From Marinobacter nauticus (GTDB lineage Bacteria; Pseudomonadota; Gammaproteobacteria; Pseudomonadales; Oleiphilaceae), in NCBI RefSeq assembly GCF_003634635.1, contig NZ_RBJB01000007.1, positions 1 to 64,000 of the forward strand: 64,000 nucleotides of DNA. Reading direction: 5' to 3'. This document shows positions 46,864 through 55,496 of the stretch, one piece after another (positions within the stretch are counted from its first letter, which is position 1; the number at the start of each line of letters is the position of its first letter). The notes below the pieces were generated by a model. It did not search any database. It was not told the origin of the DNA and saw nothing but the letters and a program-made list of their open reading frames with translations. The translations under genes were made by a program, and so were the position numbers.

Positions 46864-48480
46864 ATGAAAAAACAATCCTCAATCCGTTTCCTGTTATTGG
46901 CAGCACTGGCTGCGGCTTTCACCGTCATTCTCGTGTTTACGGTTGTTTACAGCGCGCAGTCCCAGCGAGCCCACCTCGAGGATTTCAGCCACAAATACGT
47001 GGATGGTCTGGCAAAGTCCTTTTTCGATGGCCTTAACACCATGATGGTGACGGGTACCATTAATAACCGTGATGTTCTACGGGAGAAGGTGATGGCTCCT
47101 GAGGACGTACTGGATGTTCGGGTGATCCGCAGCGATCAGCTTAATGCCATGTACGGTGCAGGTAATGCCGCCGAACAACGCCGTGAGCCGCTGGACATGA
47201 AAGCGCTGGATGGTGAACGGGTAGAGCACTATTCGGAGAACGACGCGGGTCGTGTCTACACGTTGATCGAGCCGGTTATTGCCAGCGAAAACTATCAGGG
47301 CGTGAACTGCCTCGGCTGTCACCAGGCCCAGGAAGGGGACGTGCTTGGCGCTATTCGGGTCGACTATTCTTTGGCGGAGAGCGACGCGCGCCTGCAGCAG
47401 CAGTTGATGGTGAGTGGCGGTATCCAGATTCTGATCTTTGTGGTTATTTTCATACTGACTACCGTAGTGTTGGGGCGCCTGGTGTTTTCCCGCTTACGTC
47501 GGCTACACGACCGAATGGATGAAATCTCCCGCAATTCGGATCTCTCCATAGAGCTGGAGGTAACCCGAAACGATGAGATTGGTTCGGTCTCTCGTGCGTT
47601 CAATCGGATGGTCGCCAAGATCCGCGCCAGCATGCATACGGTGATGGACAACGCAGAACAGGTTGAAGCGGCGGCCCGCACCATTGCCGGTAAGGCAGAG
47701 ACCACCGAGCAGGAAGTGCTGGCCCAGAAAGACAATACCGACCAGGTGGCCAGTGCCACCACCGAGATGGCCGCTTCCGCGGTGCAGGTTCGAGAGAACG
47801 CGGTGACTACCGCACGGAAATCGGCCGATACCACCAAATCGGCAGAAACCGGAGAGCATCTGGCTAGAAATGCGGTTCAGGGTATTGAATCTCTGAACGC
47901 GGAAGTCCAGAACGGTGCGCAGCGTATTGAGCAGTTGGATCAGCGGACAACGGAAATGGCCTCACGGCTGGAGCTGATTTCCGAGATTGCCGACCAGACC
48001 AACCTGTTGGCCCTGAACGCGGCGATTGAAGCGGCCAGAGCTGGTGAGCAGGGCCGGGGATTTGCCGTGGTCGCAGACGAAGTCCGGGCGCTTGCCTCGC
48101 GCACTCAGGCGTCCACTGAGGAGATTCGCCAAACCATTGAGGGGCTGAAAAAAGAGGTGGTGGATTGTGTCGGTACCATGCGCCATGCCTCGGAACTTGC
48201 CCAGCATCAGGTGGATTCAATTCTGAAAGTGGAAACCGAGCTGCAAACCATTGCTGCAGCGGTGCGTGAAATCACGGGGCTGAATGAGGAAATGGAGAGT
48301 GCGGCTAACGAGCAGAGCGAAGTGTCGGACTCCATCAATCAGAACGTGATTGAAATCAGCCGCTCTGCCGAGCAGACCTCCAGCGATGCCCAGGAGACCG
48401 CGCGAATTGCAGGGGATCTGCTGGCCATGGCGGAAACCCTGCGCAAAACCATCGAGCAGTTCCGCCTGTCCCAGAGCTGA
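46864..48480 (+). CDS. Methyl-accepting chemotaxis protein with periplasmic CxxCH haem motif
   Basis: 538 residues from ATG 46864. First membrane helix about 9-29; periplasmic part to about 180 with CLGCH (C149, C152, H153), a c-type haem attachment motif of the kind found in haem-PAS/Tll0287-like receptors; second helix about 182-206; HAMP ([20 protein letters not shown]); then a signalling hairpin with [32 protein letters not shown] split by the tip. Haem suggests sensing of redox state, O2 or NO. The upstream codons in frame from 46828 lack a sensible start. Under the FliA-like promoter. Confidence 0.92.
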   Translation: MKKQSSIRFLLLAALAAAFTVILVFTVVYSAQSQRAHLEDFSHKYVDGLAKSFFDGLNTMMVTGTINNRDVLREKVMAPEDVLDVRVIRSDQLNAMYGAGNAAEQRREPLDMKALDGERVEHYSENDAGRVYTLIEPVIASENYQGVNCLGCHQAQEGDVLGAIRVDYSLAESDARLQQQLMVSGGIQILIFVVIFILTTVVLGRLVFSRLRRLHDRMDEISRNSDLSIELEVTRNDEIGSVSRAFNRMVAKIRASMHTVMDNAEQVEAAARTIAGKAETTEQEVLAQKDNTDQVASATTEMAASAVQVRENAVTTARKSADTTKSAETGEHLARNAVQGIESLNAEVQNGAQRIEQLDQRTTEMASRLELISEIADQTNLLALNAAIEAARAGEQGRGFAVVADEVRALASRTQASTEEIRQTIEGLKKEVVDCVGTMRHASELAQHQVDSILKVETELQTIAAAVREITGLNEEMESAANEQSEVSDSINQNVIEISRSAEQTSSDAQETARIAGDLLAMAETLRKTIEQFRLSQS

Positions 48481-48502
48481 AATGGGCGATATACCGGGGC
48501 AC

Positions 48503-49150
48503 TCAGCCCCGGTGATCAGACACAAACGGATTGGTGGCGCGTTCCTGGCCAAACGTAGACATGGGGCCGTGGCCACAGATAAAGCTAACGTCATCCCCGA
48601 GCGGGAACAGCTTTTCCCGGATAGAGTGAATCAGGGTGTTGTAATCGCCTTTCGGGAAATCCGTGCGGCCAATGGAACCATTGAACAGCACGTCACCCAC
48701 CTGGGCCAGTTTTGAGCCTCGATGGAAAAACACCACATGGCCAGGGGTGTGGCCCGGCGTGTGCAGTACTTCCAGGGTTTCATTGCCAACGGTCACTGTA
48801 TCCCCGTCTTCCAGCCATCGATTGGGCGTGAACACCTCCGGCGCCGGAAACCCGAACATCTGTGCCTGCATGGCCAGGCCCTGAATCCAGAAGTTGTCGT
48901 CCTTGTGCGGGCCTTCAATGGGCAGCCCCGCTGATTTGGCCAGCTCCGCCGTGCCGCCGGCGTGATCTATGTGGGCGTGGGTGAGAAGGATCTTTTCCAG
49001 AATCACGCCTTCGTCCTCGGCTGCCGCCAGAATGCGATCCAGGTCCCCGCCAGGGTCGACCACCGCTGCTTTGTGGGTTTCGGTACACCAGAGCAGGGTG
49101 CAGTTTTGTTCAAAGGGTGTGACGGGTACGATCTTGTACTTCAGCGACAT
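48503..49150 (-). CDS. ycbL: MBL-fold metallo-hydrolase (glyoxalase II-like, YcbL)
   Basis: 215 residues. Zinc-binding THAHIDHAGG (HxHxDH), HTPGHTPGHVVFF and GDVLFNGSIGRTDFP place it in the glyoxalase II/YcbL group; ICGHGPMST near the end holds the last metal His. It hydrolyses thioesters such as S-lactoylglutathione in the family. Overlaps the preceding DUF2442 gene by 10 nt on the minus strand. Confidence 0.92.
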   Translation of the reverse strand: MSLKYKIVPVTPFEQNCTLLWCTETHKAAVVDPGGDLDRILAAAEDEGVILEKILLTHAHIDHAGGTAELAKSAGLPIEGPHKDDNFWIQGLAMQAQMFGFPAPEVFTPNRWLEDGDTVTVGNETLEVLHTPGHTPGHVVFFHRGSKLAQVGDVLFNGSIGRTDFPKGDYNTLIHSIREKLFPLGDDVSFICGHGPMSTFGQERATNPFVSDHRG

Positions 49151-49407
49151 ACTGTTCCAGTTTGTTCAGATTTGATTTTGCGGTAGAGAGCATCCGGGGC
49201 AATGTCTGCTTCGTTGGGCCAGCAGATGGCTCCGAACTCATCAACTTTTGCTTGAGCAAAGAATGCCGGGTCTTTCAGGGGCTCGAACATCGGGCCAAAC
49301 AAACGATCTGCAAGGCTGATCTCGCCGTGAGTACCATCATCGAAGGTGACGGCCAGTACGTAATCGGCCTTGGCTTCCACATGGGTGACTCTGGGCATGC
49401 TGTTCAT
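49141..49407 (-). CDS. DUF2442 domain protein
   Basis: 88 residues; VTHVEAKADYVLAVTFDDG with LADRLFGPMFEPLKD and ICWPNEADIAPDALY is the DUF2442 pattern. DUF2442 genes commonly follow DUF4160 genes in bacteria, and the pair has been suggested to be a toxin-antitoxin-like module; the biochemical role is unknown. Start overlaps the DUF4160 stop by 4 nt. Confidence 0.9.
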   Translation of the reverse strand: MNSMPRVTHVEAKADYVLAVTFDDGTHGEISLADRLFGPMFEPLKDPAFFAQAKVDEFGAICWPNEADIAPDALYRKIKSEQTGTVCR

Positions 49408-49664
49408 TCCAATGGCTCTATCTTCTTCAGTGGCTGGTGCAGCTCGGCAAGGCGCCAGTCTGCGATAAGGTCCTGCCGGTGTTCAAAGGCCCATTCGATA
49501 ACCATCGCTTTGGCTCTTTTGGGCAGTTTGCCCTCAACAATCTCCAGCGTTTCGATCAGAATGATGGCCTCGTGTTCCCCATAATAAGCGTGAAAATGGG
49601 GAGGATTATGGTCATCGTAATACATCCGTATCAGAATGCCGAAGAATTCACTGATGGTTGGCAT
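49404..49664 (-). CDS. DUF4160 domain protein
   Basis: 86 residues from ATG 49664 (GGAGG 6 nt upstream; six extra codons in frame upstream are not needed). MPTISEFFGILIRMYYDDHNPPHFHAYYGEHEA is the DUF4160 signature, with the HNPPHFHA His cluster. It forms an operon with DUF2442 and ycbL and is divergent from the Wadjet jetD gene, with 71 bp between starts. Confidence 0.9.
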   Translation of the reverse strand: MPTISEFFGILIRMYYDDHNPPHFHAYYGEHEAIILIETLEIVEGKLPKRAKAMVIEWAFEHRQDLIADWRLAELHQPLKKIEPLE

Positions 49665-49735
49665 GGGCCCTCCGTGGCTCATAAGGTGTCATATTTTGGT
49701 AGACCGATAATAACAATCTGCGGACAGGTGAGCTA

Positions 49736-50518
49736 TTGAAGAACTACCTCCAGAAAATCCTTCAGGGCCAGGCGATTAACTACGAGGCCTTTCTGAAGAA
49801 GCTGCCGGATTCCCAGCGTCGGCGGCATCGGGAGCTGTTCGCAACGGAGAAGGTTGGCGCCAATCGCTGGCAGGTAACCATTCTTGATGAAGCTGCGTTT
49901 GCAGAGTTACATCGACAGGCCGCTTCACCCGTTAGCAGAGTAGATGCGGCGAAGAAGGGCGATTCCCACCGCCACGGCACCGATGTGAGTTTTCTGCTGG
50001 TATATCATCACGCCCTGACAGGCAACCGGCCGGATTCGGTGGTGATTACCGGAGATTCGGTGGATATCGGTTTTCGGCCAGCGCCCCGGGTGCTGGTGGT
50101 GGAGAATGAGCGAAATTTCTATTACTACCGACAGATGCTGGCCTTTGCCGGTGACTGCCTGGGCCAGACAGTTGATCTCACAAACAGCGATGTCGTGCTC
50201 GGTGGCGGCAATCGGATTACCGGTACTGCGGATTTGAACTGGCTGACCAGTTACGATGAGGTGCTCTGCGCCTTTGATTACGATGCCGGCGGCCTGCAGA
50301 TGTTTTCATCGGTGCGATCGGCACTGGGCGACAAGGCCTGCTATCTGCAGCCGGCTGACTGGCAACCTTGGCTGAGCCGTTTCCGCAAAACCCCGGACTC
50401 CACCGAAAGGTTTACAAAAGCCCTGTCGCTGGCGGAAGATCTGGAGTTTGTGTCGCTGGCGCAGGCCTTCCGGGCCACCGGCAAATTCATGGAACAGGAG
50501 ATGATTCTGGATGAGTGA
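49736..50518 (+). CDS. jetD: Wadjet/Mks TOPRIM nuclease subunit (JetD/MksG-like)
   Basis: 260 residues from TTG 49736, which has AGGTGAG 5 nt upstream. The C-terminal TOPRIM fold is visible: E123 in VLVVENERNFYYY and D181/D183 in FDYDAGG, the metal-binding acids of the JetD/MksG plasmid-cleaving subunit. The N-terminal half is basic/helical and DNA-binding-like. It is shorter than the usual JetD of about 390-400 residues. It leads the operon and overlaps jetC by 8 nt (ATGAGTGA). A TTG start would give lower expression than ATG. Confidence 0.82.
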   Translation: MKNYLQKILQGQAINYEAFLKKLPDSQRRRHRELFATEKVGANRWQVTILDEAAFAELHRQAASPVSRVDAAKKGDSHRHGTDVSFLLVYHHALTGNRPDSVVITGDSVDIGFRPAPRVLVVENERNFYYYRQMLAFAGDCLGQTVDLTNSDVVLGGGNRITGTADLNWLTSYDEVLCAFDYDAGGLQMFSSVRSALGDKACYLQPADWQPWLSRFRKTPDSTERFTKALSLAEDLEFVSLAQAFRATGKFMEQEMILDE

Positions 50519-53453
50519 TTCACAGGCGAGCGCGAGCACGTTCACCTTCGGCATTCGCCGCCTGGTGCTGGTGGACTCCGCCGGCTTCTGTTACGTGGAA
50601 ATTCCGGTAGACAACCACGGCCTGATTCTGGGGCCGGGCAACCTGGGTAAATCCAGCTTGCTGAACTCCCTGCGCCTGTTCCTGTTGCCAGAGAATAACT
50701 TCAAGAACAGCCGCAAGAAATTTGCCTTCCGCAACGCCAGCGCCGGCAGTTTCTACACCAACGAGGAAAGCTACCAGCACTATTTCCCCAGCCAGTTCAG
50801 CTTCCTGATTATGGAAGCGGAGAACCCGGCCGGCACCCATTGCCAGATCCTGTATCGCGACAACGCAAGCCAGCTTAGCTACGGCCGGGCCTTTGTACCG
50901 GTCAGTTACGACCAGTTGCGACCTTTGTTCTGGAACGGCGACGATGAAGATGGCATTGGCCAGGCGGTGCCGGAGCTCTCATTCACCCGGCTGTCGGAGG
51001 CGCTGAAAAAGCTCTCGAAAGAGACCAGGCTGGTCAACGACCCGGCCAAACTGAAAACCATGCTCTACAGCAGTGAGTTGATGAACGCCGACGCGGTGCG
51101 CTACTCCGTGCTGCCCCTGGGCGAATCGGACGAACGCCGGGTGCAATCACTGCGCACCCTGATCCTGCTGCTGTTCGAGATGAAGGCGGACGATCAGGCC
51201 ATGGCCAACGCCGTGGCCAGCATTATCGAAGCGGACAAGAAGTTTGCTGACGATGCCTTTGACTTCAACATCGACGATTTCCTCAATCGCCACGATCAGC
51301 TCAAGCAGCAGCAAAGCCAGCTCAACCGTATCGAGAAAGAGCGACACCGGTTTGAGAAGCTGAACCGGGACTACCAGGCCTACCAGACCTTGCTGCGCAG
51401 CCAGCACGAGTTTGCCGCCTTCCGGGACGGGGTGACCAACGCCTTGGCCGATATTGCTGCCAAACGCGGGGCGGCGCTTGAGGCTTTCAACGATCAGAAC
51501 GACACCCTGCGCCACGTGCTGCAAACCCTGAAAAAACTGGAGCAGGATGCCAGCGGTTTGAAGGGCGAGATTCGCTCCGCCGATCGGCGTATCAAGCAGG
51601 CCGAACAGAGCCAGAAAGACGGTGAGCTGCTGATCTCGCAGTATGGCGATATGACCCTGCAGGAAATTGCAGAGATCCAGACCGAAGAACTGGAAAGCAA
51701 GAAAGGCCACCTTGCTGCCCTGAAAAGCGCCGCCCAGGCGGAAATCCGACTGGAGCAGATTCAGCGCAAAAAGCAGGATCTGGAGCGCAAGCTGGAAACC
51801 CTGAAAGACCGGGAGAGCAAACAGCAGTGGCAGTTGCAGAACCAGCTGGACGAAACGACCGCTGCGCCGTTGCGGGCGGTTGATCCCCGGCTGATGATGG
51901 CGAGCCCCGGCCAGGATCTAGATGCCGATAGCAAAGCCACCATTGAAGCCTTCGCGCGCCTGTTTGCCCCCAACGATCGCGGCTTTGACTGGTTTGATAC
52001 TGAATACGAGAACCAGCCTGCCCGGCACACCAACTTTGCCGAGCAACGCCATAATATTGAAGGTGAACTTCATGGTCTGGAGAAAGAACGCTCAGAGCTG
52101 GCTGACACCGCCAATCAGGAACACGACCGACCTCAGTTGATCGAGCGCACGGACAAGGAAATCCGGTCTATCGAGAAAGATCTGGAAACGCTCCAGCGCT
52201 ACCCGGCGGCGGCCACCACCCTGCGGGATGCCACCGAGGAGAAAAAGGCGGCGGAAGAGCAGCTTGCCAAGCTCGACGAGCAGGCCCGGCTGGAGCAGGA
52301 GAAACAGGACGCGGTTCAGGCGAAAGCCACGAGAGCAAAAGCAGAGAAAGATCGCACTGAAGAGCGAGAGCGCGAGCTGGCGGCCCTGAGTAAAAGTGTC
52401 GGCACTGTGGAGCACCGCTTCCCGCACCTGAGAGCGGTTGAAGCGGAGCAGCCACTGGACATTGATCGTGTATCGGCGGCCGCCTTCGACGCCCTGCAAA
52501 GCCAATTGGATGATCTGGAAGAGCGGCGCCGCAACATTCTCGACCACCTTCGCCAGTTTGTGTACCTGGGTATCCATGAAGATACCGAAGGGGAATTGCA
52601 GAAAGACAGCCCCGCGTCGTCTGTTATCCGAAGCACCTTCAAGAGCCTTTCAGATCTGTACGCCGGCATGGCCGAGCGCTGGAGTGTTCTGGAGCAGCAG
52701 GTCGGCATCCACAATGAAACCGTCGCCAGCTACCGCCAGGCCCTGAAGTCCAACCACGAACACATTGCACGGTTCGAGGCCCAGCTCAATCGGGAACTGG
52801 ACGGCGTTCGCATCAACGATCTGGTGGAAATCCGGGTGGACATTCACACCGATCCTAAATTCCGCAATCTGGTGGAAGAAGCCAACAACATTGACCCGTA
52901 TGGCAACCAGCTGCAGTCCGACGCCTTCTACGACCGCCTGCGGGTGTTCGTGGCGGACTTTTTCGGGGAGCAGGGCGGCAGCAAACGCCTGACCATGGAT
53001 AAAGTCATCACCGGCATTTCCTATCGCACCCGCAAGGAGAACGCCGCCAACCTGGACAAGAAGGGCCAGTCCACCTCCACTACCGCACTGATCAACCTGG
53101 AACTGGTGTACCGCCTGCTCAAGCGGGTGCTGTACCCGGGTGTGCAGCTGTCGTTCCCCATGGTGCTCGACGAACTGGCCAGCGTGGATATCAGCCAGAT
53201 GCCGTCGTTGCTGGAACGGCTGCGCAAGCAGGGATTCAACCTGTTCTCTGCCGCTACCCACAGCGCCAGCGCCGAAGTGATCTACCTGATTGGCCGGCAC
53301 CTGGAAGTGGGGCAGATGCGCACCGCGCGGCCCTACAGCAAGGAACGCACTCTGGTGTTCTGGGGCGGCGCGGAAGGTTTTACTGGTGGTGAACCGCTGA
53401 GCCACTGGGCAGACCAGACCCAGAACAGCTTGCTGGAGCCGGTGGATGAGTAA
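50511..53453 (+). CDS. jetC: Wadjet/Mks SMC-like ATPase (JetC/MksB-like)
   Basis: 980 residues. An SMC-type ATPase of the MukB/MksB/JetC group: Walker A GPGNLGKSS at 41-49, two long coiled-coil blocks (about 255-420 and 515-730) around a hinge-like segment, signature-like KGQSTSTTALINL (851-863) and Walker B MVLDELA with D887 and E888. In Wadjet it loops and senses closed circular DNA and licenses cleavage by the TOPRIM subunit. Smaller than MukB (about 1480). The start overlaps jetD and the stop overlaps jetA, both by 8 nt. Confidence 0.9.
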   Translation: MSDSQASASTFTFGIRRLVLVDSAGFCYVEIPVDNHGLILGPGNLGKSSLLNSLRLFLLPENNFKNSRKKFAFRNASAGSFYTNEESYQHYFPSQFSFLIMEAENPAGTHCQILYRDNASQLSYGRAFVPVSYDQLRPLFWNGDDEDGIGQAVPELSFTRLSEALKKLSKETRLVNDPAKLKTMLYSSELMNADAVRYSVLPLGESDERRVQSLRTLILLLFEMKADDQAMANAVASIIEADKKFADDAFDFNIDDFLNRHDQLKQQQSQLNRIEKERHRFEKLNRDYQAYQTLLRSQHEFAAFRDGVTNALADIAAKRGAALEAFNDQNDTLRHVLQTLKKLEQDASGLKGEIRSADRRIKQAEQSQKDGELLISQYGDMTLQEIAEIQTEELESKKGHLAALKSAAQAEIRLEQIQRKKQDLERKLETLKDRESKQQWQLQNQLDETTAAPLRAVDPRLMMASPGQDLDADSKATIEAFARLFAPNDRGFDWFDTEYENQPARHTNFAEQRHNIEGELHGLEKERSELADTANQEHDRPQLIERTDKEIRSIEKDLETLQRYPAAATTLRDATEEKKAAEEQLAKLDEQARLEQEKQDAVQAKATRAKAEKDRTEERERELAALSKSVGTVEHRFPHLRAVEAEQPLDIDRVSAAAFDALQSQLDDLEERRRNILDHLRQFVYLGIHEDTEGELQKDSPASSVIRSTFKSLSDLYAGMAERWSVLEQQVGIHNETVASYRQALKSNHEHIARFEAQLNRELDGVRINDLVEIRVDIHTDPKFRNLVEEANNIDPYGNQLQSDAFYDRLRVFVADFFGEQGGSKRLTMDKVITGISYRTRKENAANLDKKGQSTSTTALINLELVYRLLKRVLYPGVQLSFPMVLDELASVDISQMPSLLERLRKQGFNLFSAATHSASAEVIYLIGRHLEVGQMRTARPYSKERTLVFWGGAEGFTGGEPLSHWADQTQNSLLEPVDE

Positions 53454-54873
53454 ACGCTTCAGCACCCTGGACACCACCCGGCTGCTGTTTGAGCACCCGA
53501 AAATCCTGTTCCGGATGATCGAGCGCATGGACCGCAATGAAGCCCGGTTCATCCGGGAAAGCGACCTGGTGGCCGAGGTGATGGATTACACTCGAGGCCT
53601 GGGCAAGGCCGATCGGGAGCGCGTGCGGCTGGCCCTGAACACCGACAATCTGTTTCGCAGTGGGCTGATCATCGACATCATCAAGGCCGACGGCGAACGC
53701 CGGCTGGTATTTCAGGACGCACTGATCAATCTGATGCGGGCCTGTAACGCCTCGCTCTACCAAGAGCTTACTGACGCCCGCCTGCGCGGCCATCTGGTGA
53801 CTCTTCGGGATGTGCGCAATCGCCTGGAAACCAGCAGTTTCAGTGATGCTGATCCGGATTACACCGAGCTGCGGGACGATCTGAACGAGCGGGTCAGCCA
53901 ACTGATCGGCCTGTTGCGCCAGAACGTGTTGCGCATGCAGACTATCAGTGCCCAGCTGGCGGACCTGTCCGGTGATGCCAGCCGGGCGCCGGAGAAGTAC
54001 CTGGAGTTCCGCCAGAATCTGTTTGAGCAGATCGTGACCCTTTATGAACGCCATATCAAACCCACGCTGGTGTTCCTGAACCCGGACACCCGGCTGCCTG
54101 ACGGCAGCAACCTGTTTGAAACCCTGGAAGCCATGGTACGCCTGCTGGAGGGTCACGACGACCATAGCCTGGCGGACCAGCTGTTCCGTTCCTCTATCAG
54201 CCTGAATGCCCTGTACAAGCCCATTCAGGCGGTGGCCCAGGAGGTTGAGCACTTCCTGCGCAAAACACGCCGGGGTATGGCCCAGTACAACGCCATGGAG
54301 CATTTCTACGGCAAGCTGCGTACGCTCAAAGACGACACCGAAACCCTCAGCCTGCGCCGAAAATGGCTCGAAGGCGGCGATTTTGCCCGCAGCACCGGCT
54401 TCCTGGTGGGCCTGCGGGCACAGCAGCGGCCCAAGCATTATGCCTTTGGCCAGTCGTCGAGCTACTACCAGTTGTTGTTCAGCGAACTGGAGCTGCGCCG
54501 GAGCGATCTGCGCCGCCAATCCGAAGTGCCGGTACTGCAGGAAGTGGCCGGAAGCGGCCGCGAAAGCCGGGTAGATGTTCAGCGCATCAACCAACTGTAT
54601 CAATGGCTGGAAACCCTGGAATTGCGGCCCACGGCGGATCTGGTGCGGGAGCTTCACGGCCGGCTGGATGGCTTCATCCCGGGCTACCGTTTTGCGGACC
54701 TGCTGGCAGCCCTGAACCGGCTGGTCAATTCGCCGCCGGAGGGTATGCAGGTGACAACCACTAACCGTTTCCGCACCCTCGAACAGGCGCCGGATTGTGA
54801 ACAGTTTGTGTACCGCAAACGACGCCTTGAAACCAATACGACTGATACAGAACAAGAGCCAGACCATGCCTGA
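53446..54873 (+). CDS. jetA: Wadjet/Mks kleisin (JetA/MksF-like)
   Basis: 475 residues, helical. N-terminal region (MSKRFSTLDTTRLLFEHPKI, RLALNTDNLFRSG, winged-helix-like), a middle helical bundle, and an acidic C-terminus; layout of MukF/MksF kleisins that bridge SMC heads. No catalytic motif, as expected. Starts ATGAGTAA within the jetC end and ends ATGCCTGA with jetB. Assignment rests on position plus this layout. Confidence 0.85.
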   Translation: MSKRFSTLDTTRLLFEHPKILFRMIERMDRNEARFIRESDLVAEVMDYTRGLGKADRERVRLALNTDNLFRSGLIIDIIKADGERRLVFQDALINLMRACNASLYQELTDARLRGHLVTLRDVRNRLETSSFSDADPDYTELRDDLNERVSQLIGLLRQNVLRMQTISAQLADLSGDASRAPEKYLEFRQNLFEQIVTLYERHIKPTLVFLNPDTRLPDGSNLFETLEAMVRLLEGHDDHSLADQLFRSSISLNALYKPIQAVAQEVEHFLRKTRRGMAQYNAMEHFYGKLRTLKDDTETLSLRRKWLEGGDFARSTGFLVGLRAQQRPKHYAFGQSSSYYQLLFSELELRRSDLRRQSEVPVLQEVAGSGRESRVDVQRINQLYQWLETLELRPTADLVRELHGRLDGFIPGYRFADLLAALNRLVNSPPEGMQVTTTNRFRTLEQAPDCEQFVYRKRRLETNTTDTEQEPDHA

Positions 54874-55489
54874 TTTCGTGGAAACCCGGGATACAGAGAG
54901 CACCCTGAACGAGCAGGGCGCGACCAGCTTCGAGCAGATCCTGCCGGCTCACAGTGCCGCCATCTACCGGGAGTTCCAGGCTGGCCGGGTGATTGTCCGG
55001 GATGTGTGGGACAACAACCGCTCGGAACTTCATGCCAACCCCCTCTACAACCTGCTGTATAACCACCTGTCTCACTTCCGTACTTTCTATGAGCATCTGG
55101 GTAGCGACCTGGTGTTCAATGAAACCGGCGCCTTTTTCTTCCTGAAAGAGAGCAGTGACGACGAAAGCGAAGAGCACGATGAAAACGCTTTCCGGGTGCA
55201 GGTGATATTGCTTCTGATCGGCCGTTACTTTGCCCGAAGCGGCAGAGATCTGGATTATCTGGGGCGGCCGGAAGCCGGTTTAAACGAGCAGGATCTGGCG
55301 AATCTGGGAGCGGATGAGGAGTATCAGGACATCCTTCGGGCCGCCCGTTTCGAGAAAGGGTTGAGCGAAGCGCTGGATTACCTGGAAAAGCGGAACCTGC
55401 TGTTCCGCTCCGGGGCAGGTCGTTATTTCCTGAGCTCTGCCGGCAGCTATTTCCTGCACCAGTTGGTACAGGAGTATGAGCAGAGTTAG
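54866..55489 (+). CDS. jetB: Wadjet/Mks MukE-like subunit (JetB/MksE-like)
   Basis: 207 residues from ATG 54866; an upstream in-frame extension to 54797 lies inside jetA. Two winged-helix-like segments (NPLYNLLYNHLSHFRTFYE and LSEALDYLEKRNLLFRS) and acidic loops match MukE/MksE proteins, which bind the kleisin middle. The last gene of the operon, converging on a diguanylate cyclase gene with a 7-bp gap and no clear terminator. Confidence 0.85.
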   Translation: MPDFVETRDTESTLNEQGATSFEQILPAHSAAIYREFQAGRVIVRDVWDNNRSELHANPLYNLLYNHLSHFRTFYEHLGSDLVFNETGAFFFLKESSDDESEEHDENAFRVQVILLLIGRYFARSGRDLDYLGRPEAGLNEQDLANLGADEEYQDILRAARFEKGLSEALDYLEKRNLLFRSGAGRYFLSSAGSYFLHQLVQEYEQS

Positions 55490-55496
55490 TTGCCGC

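Noticed and set aside
52650..54903. Long minus-strand frames under jetC/jetA
   Set aside because: Shadows of the SMC and kleisin genes, which have family features.
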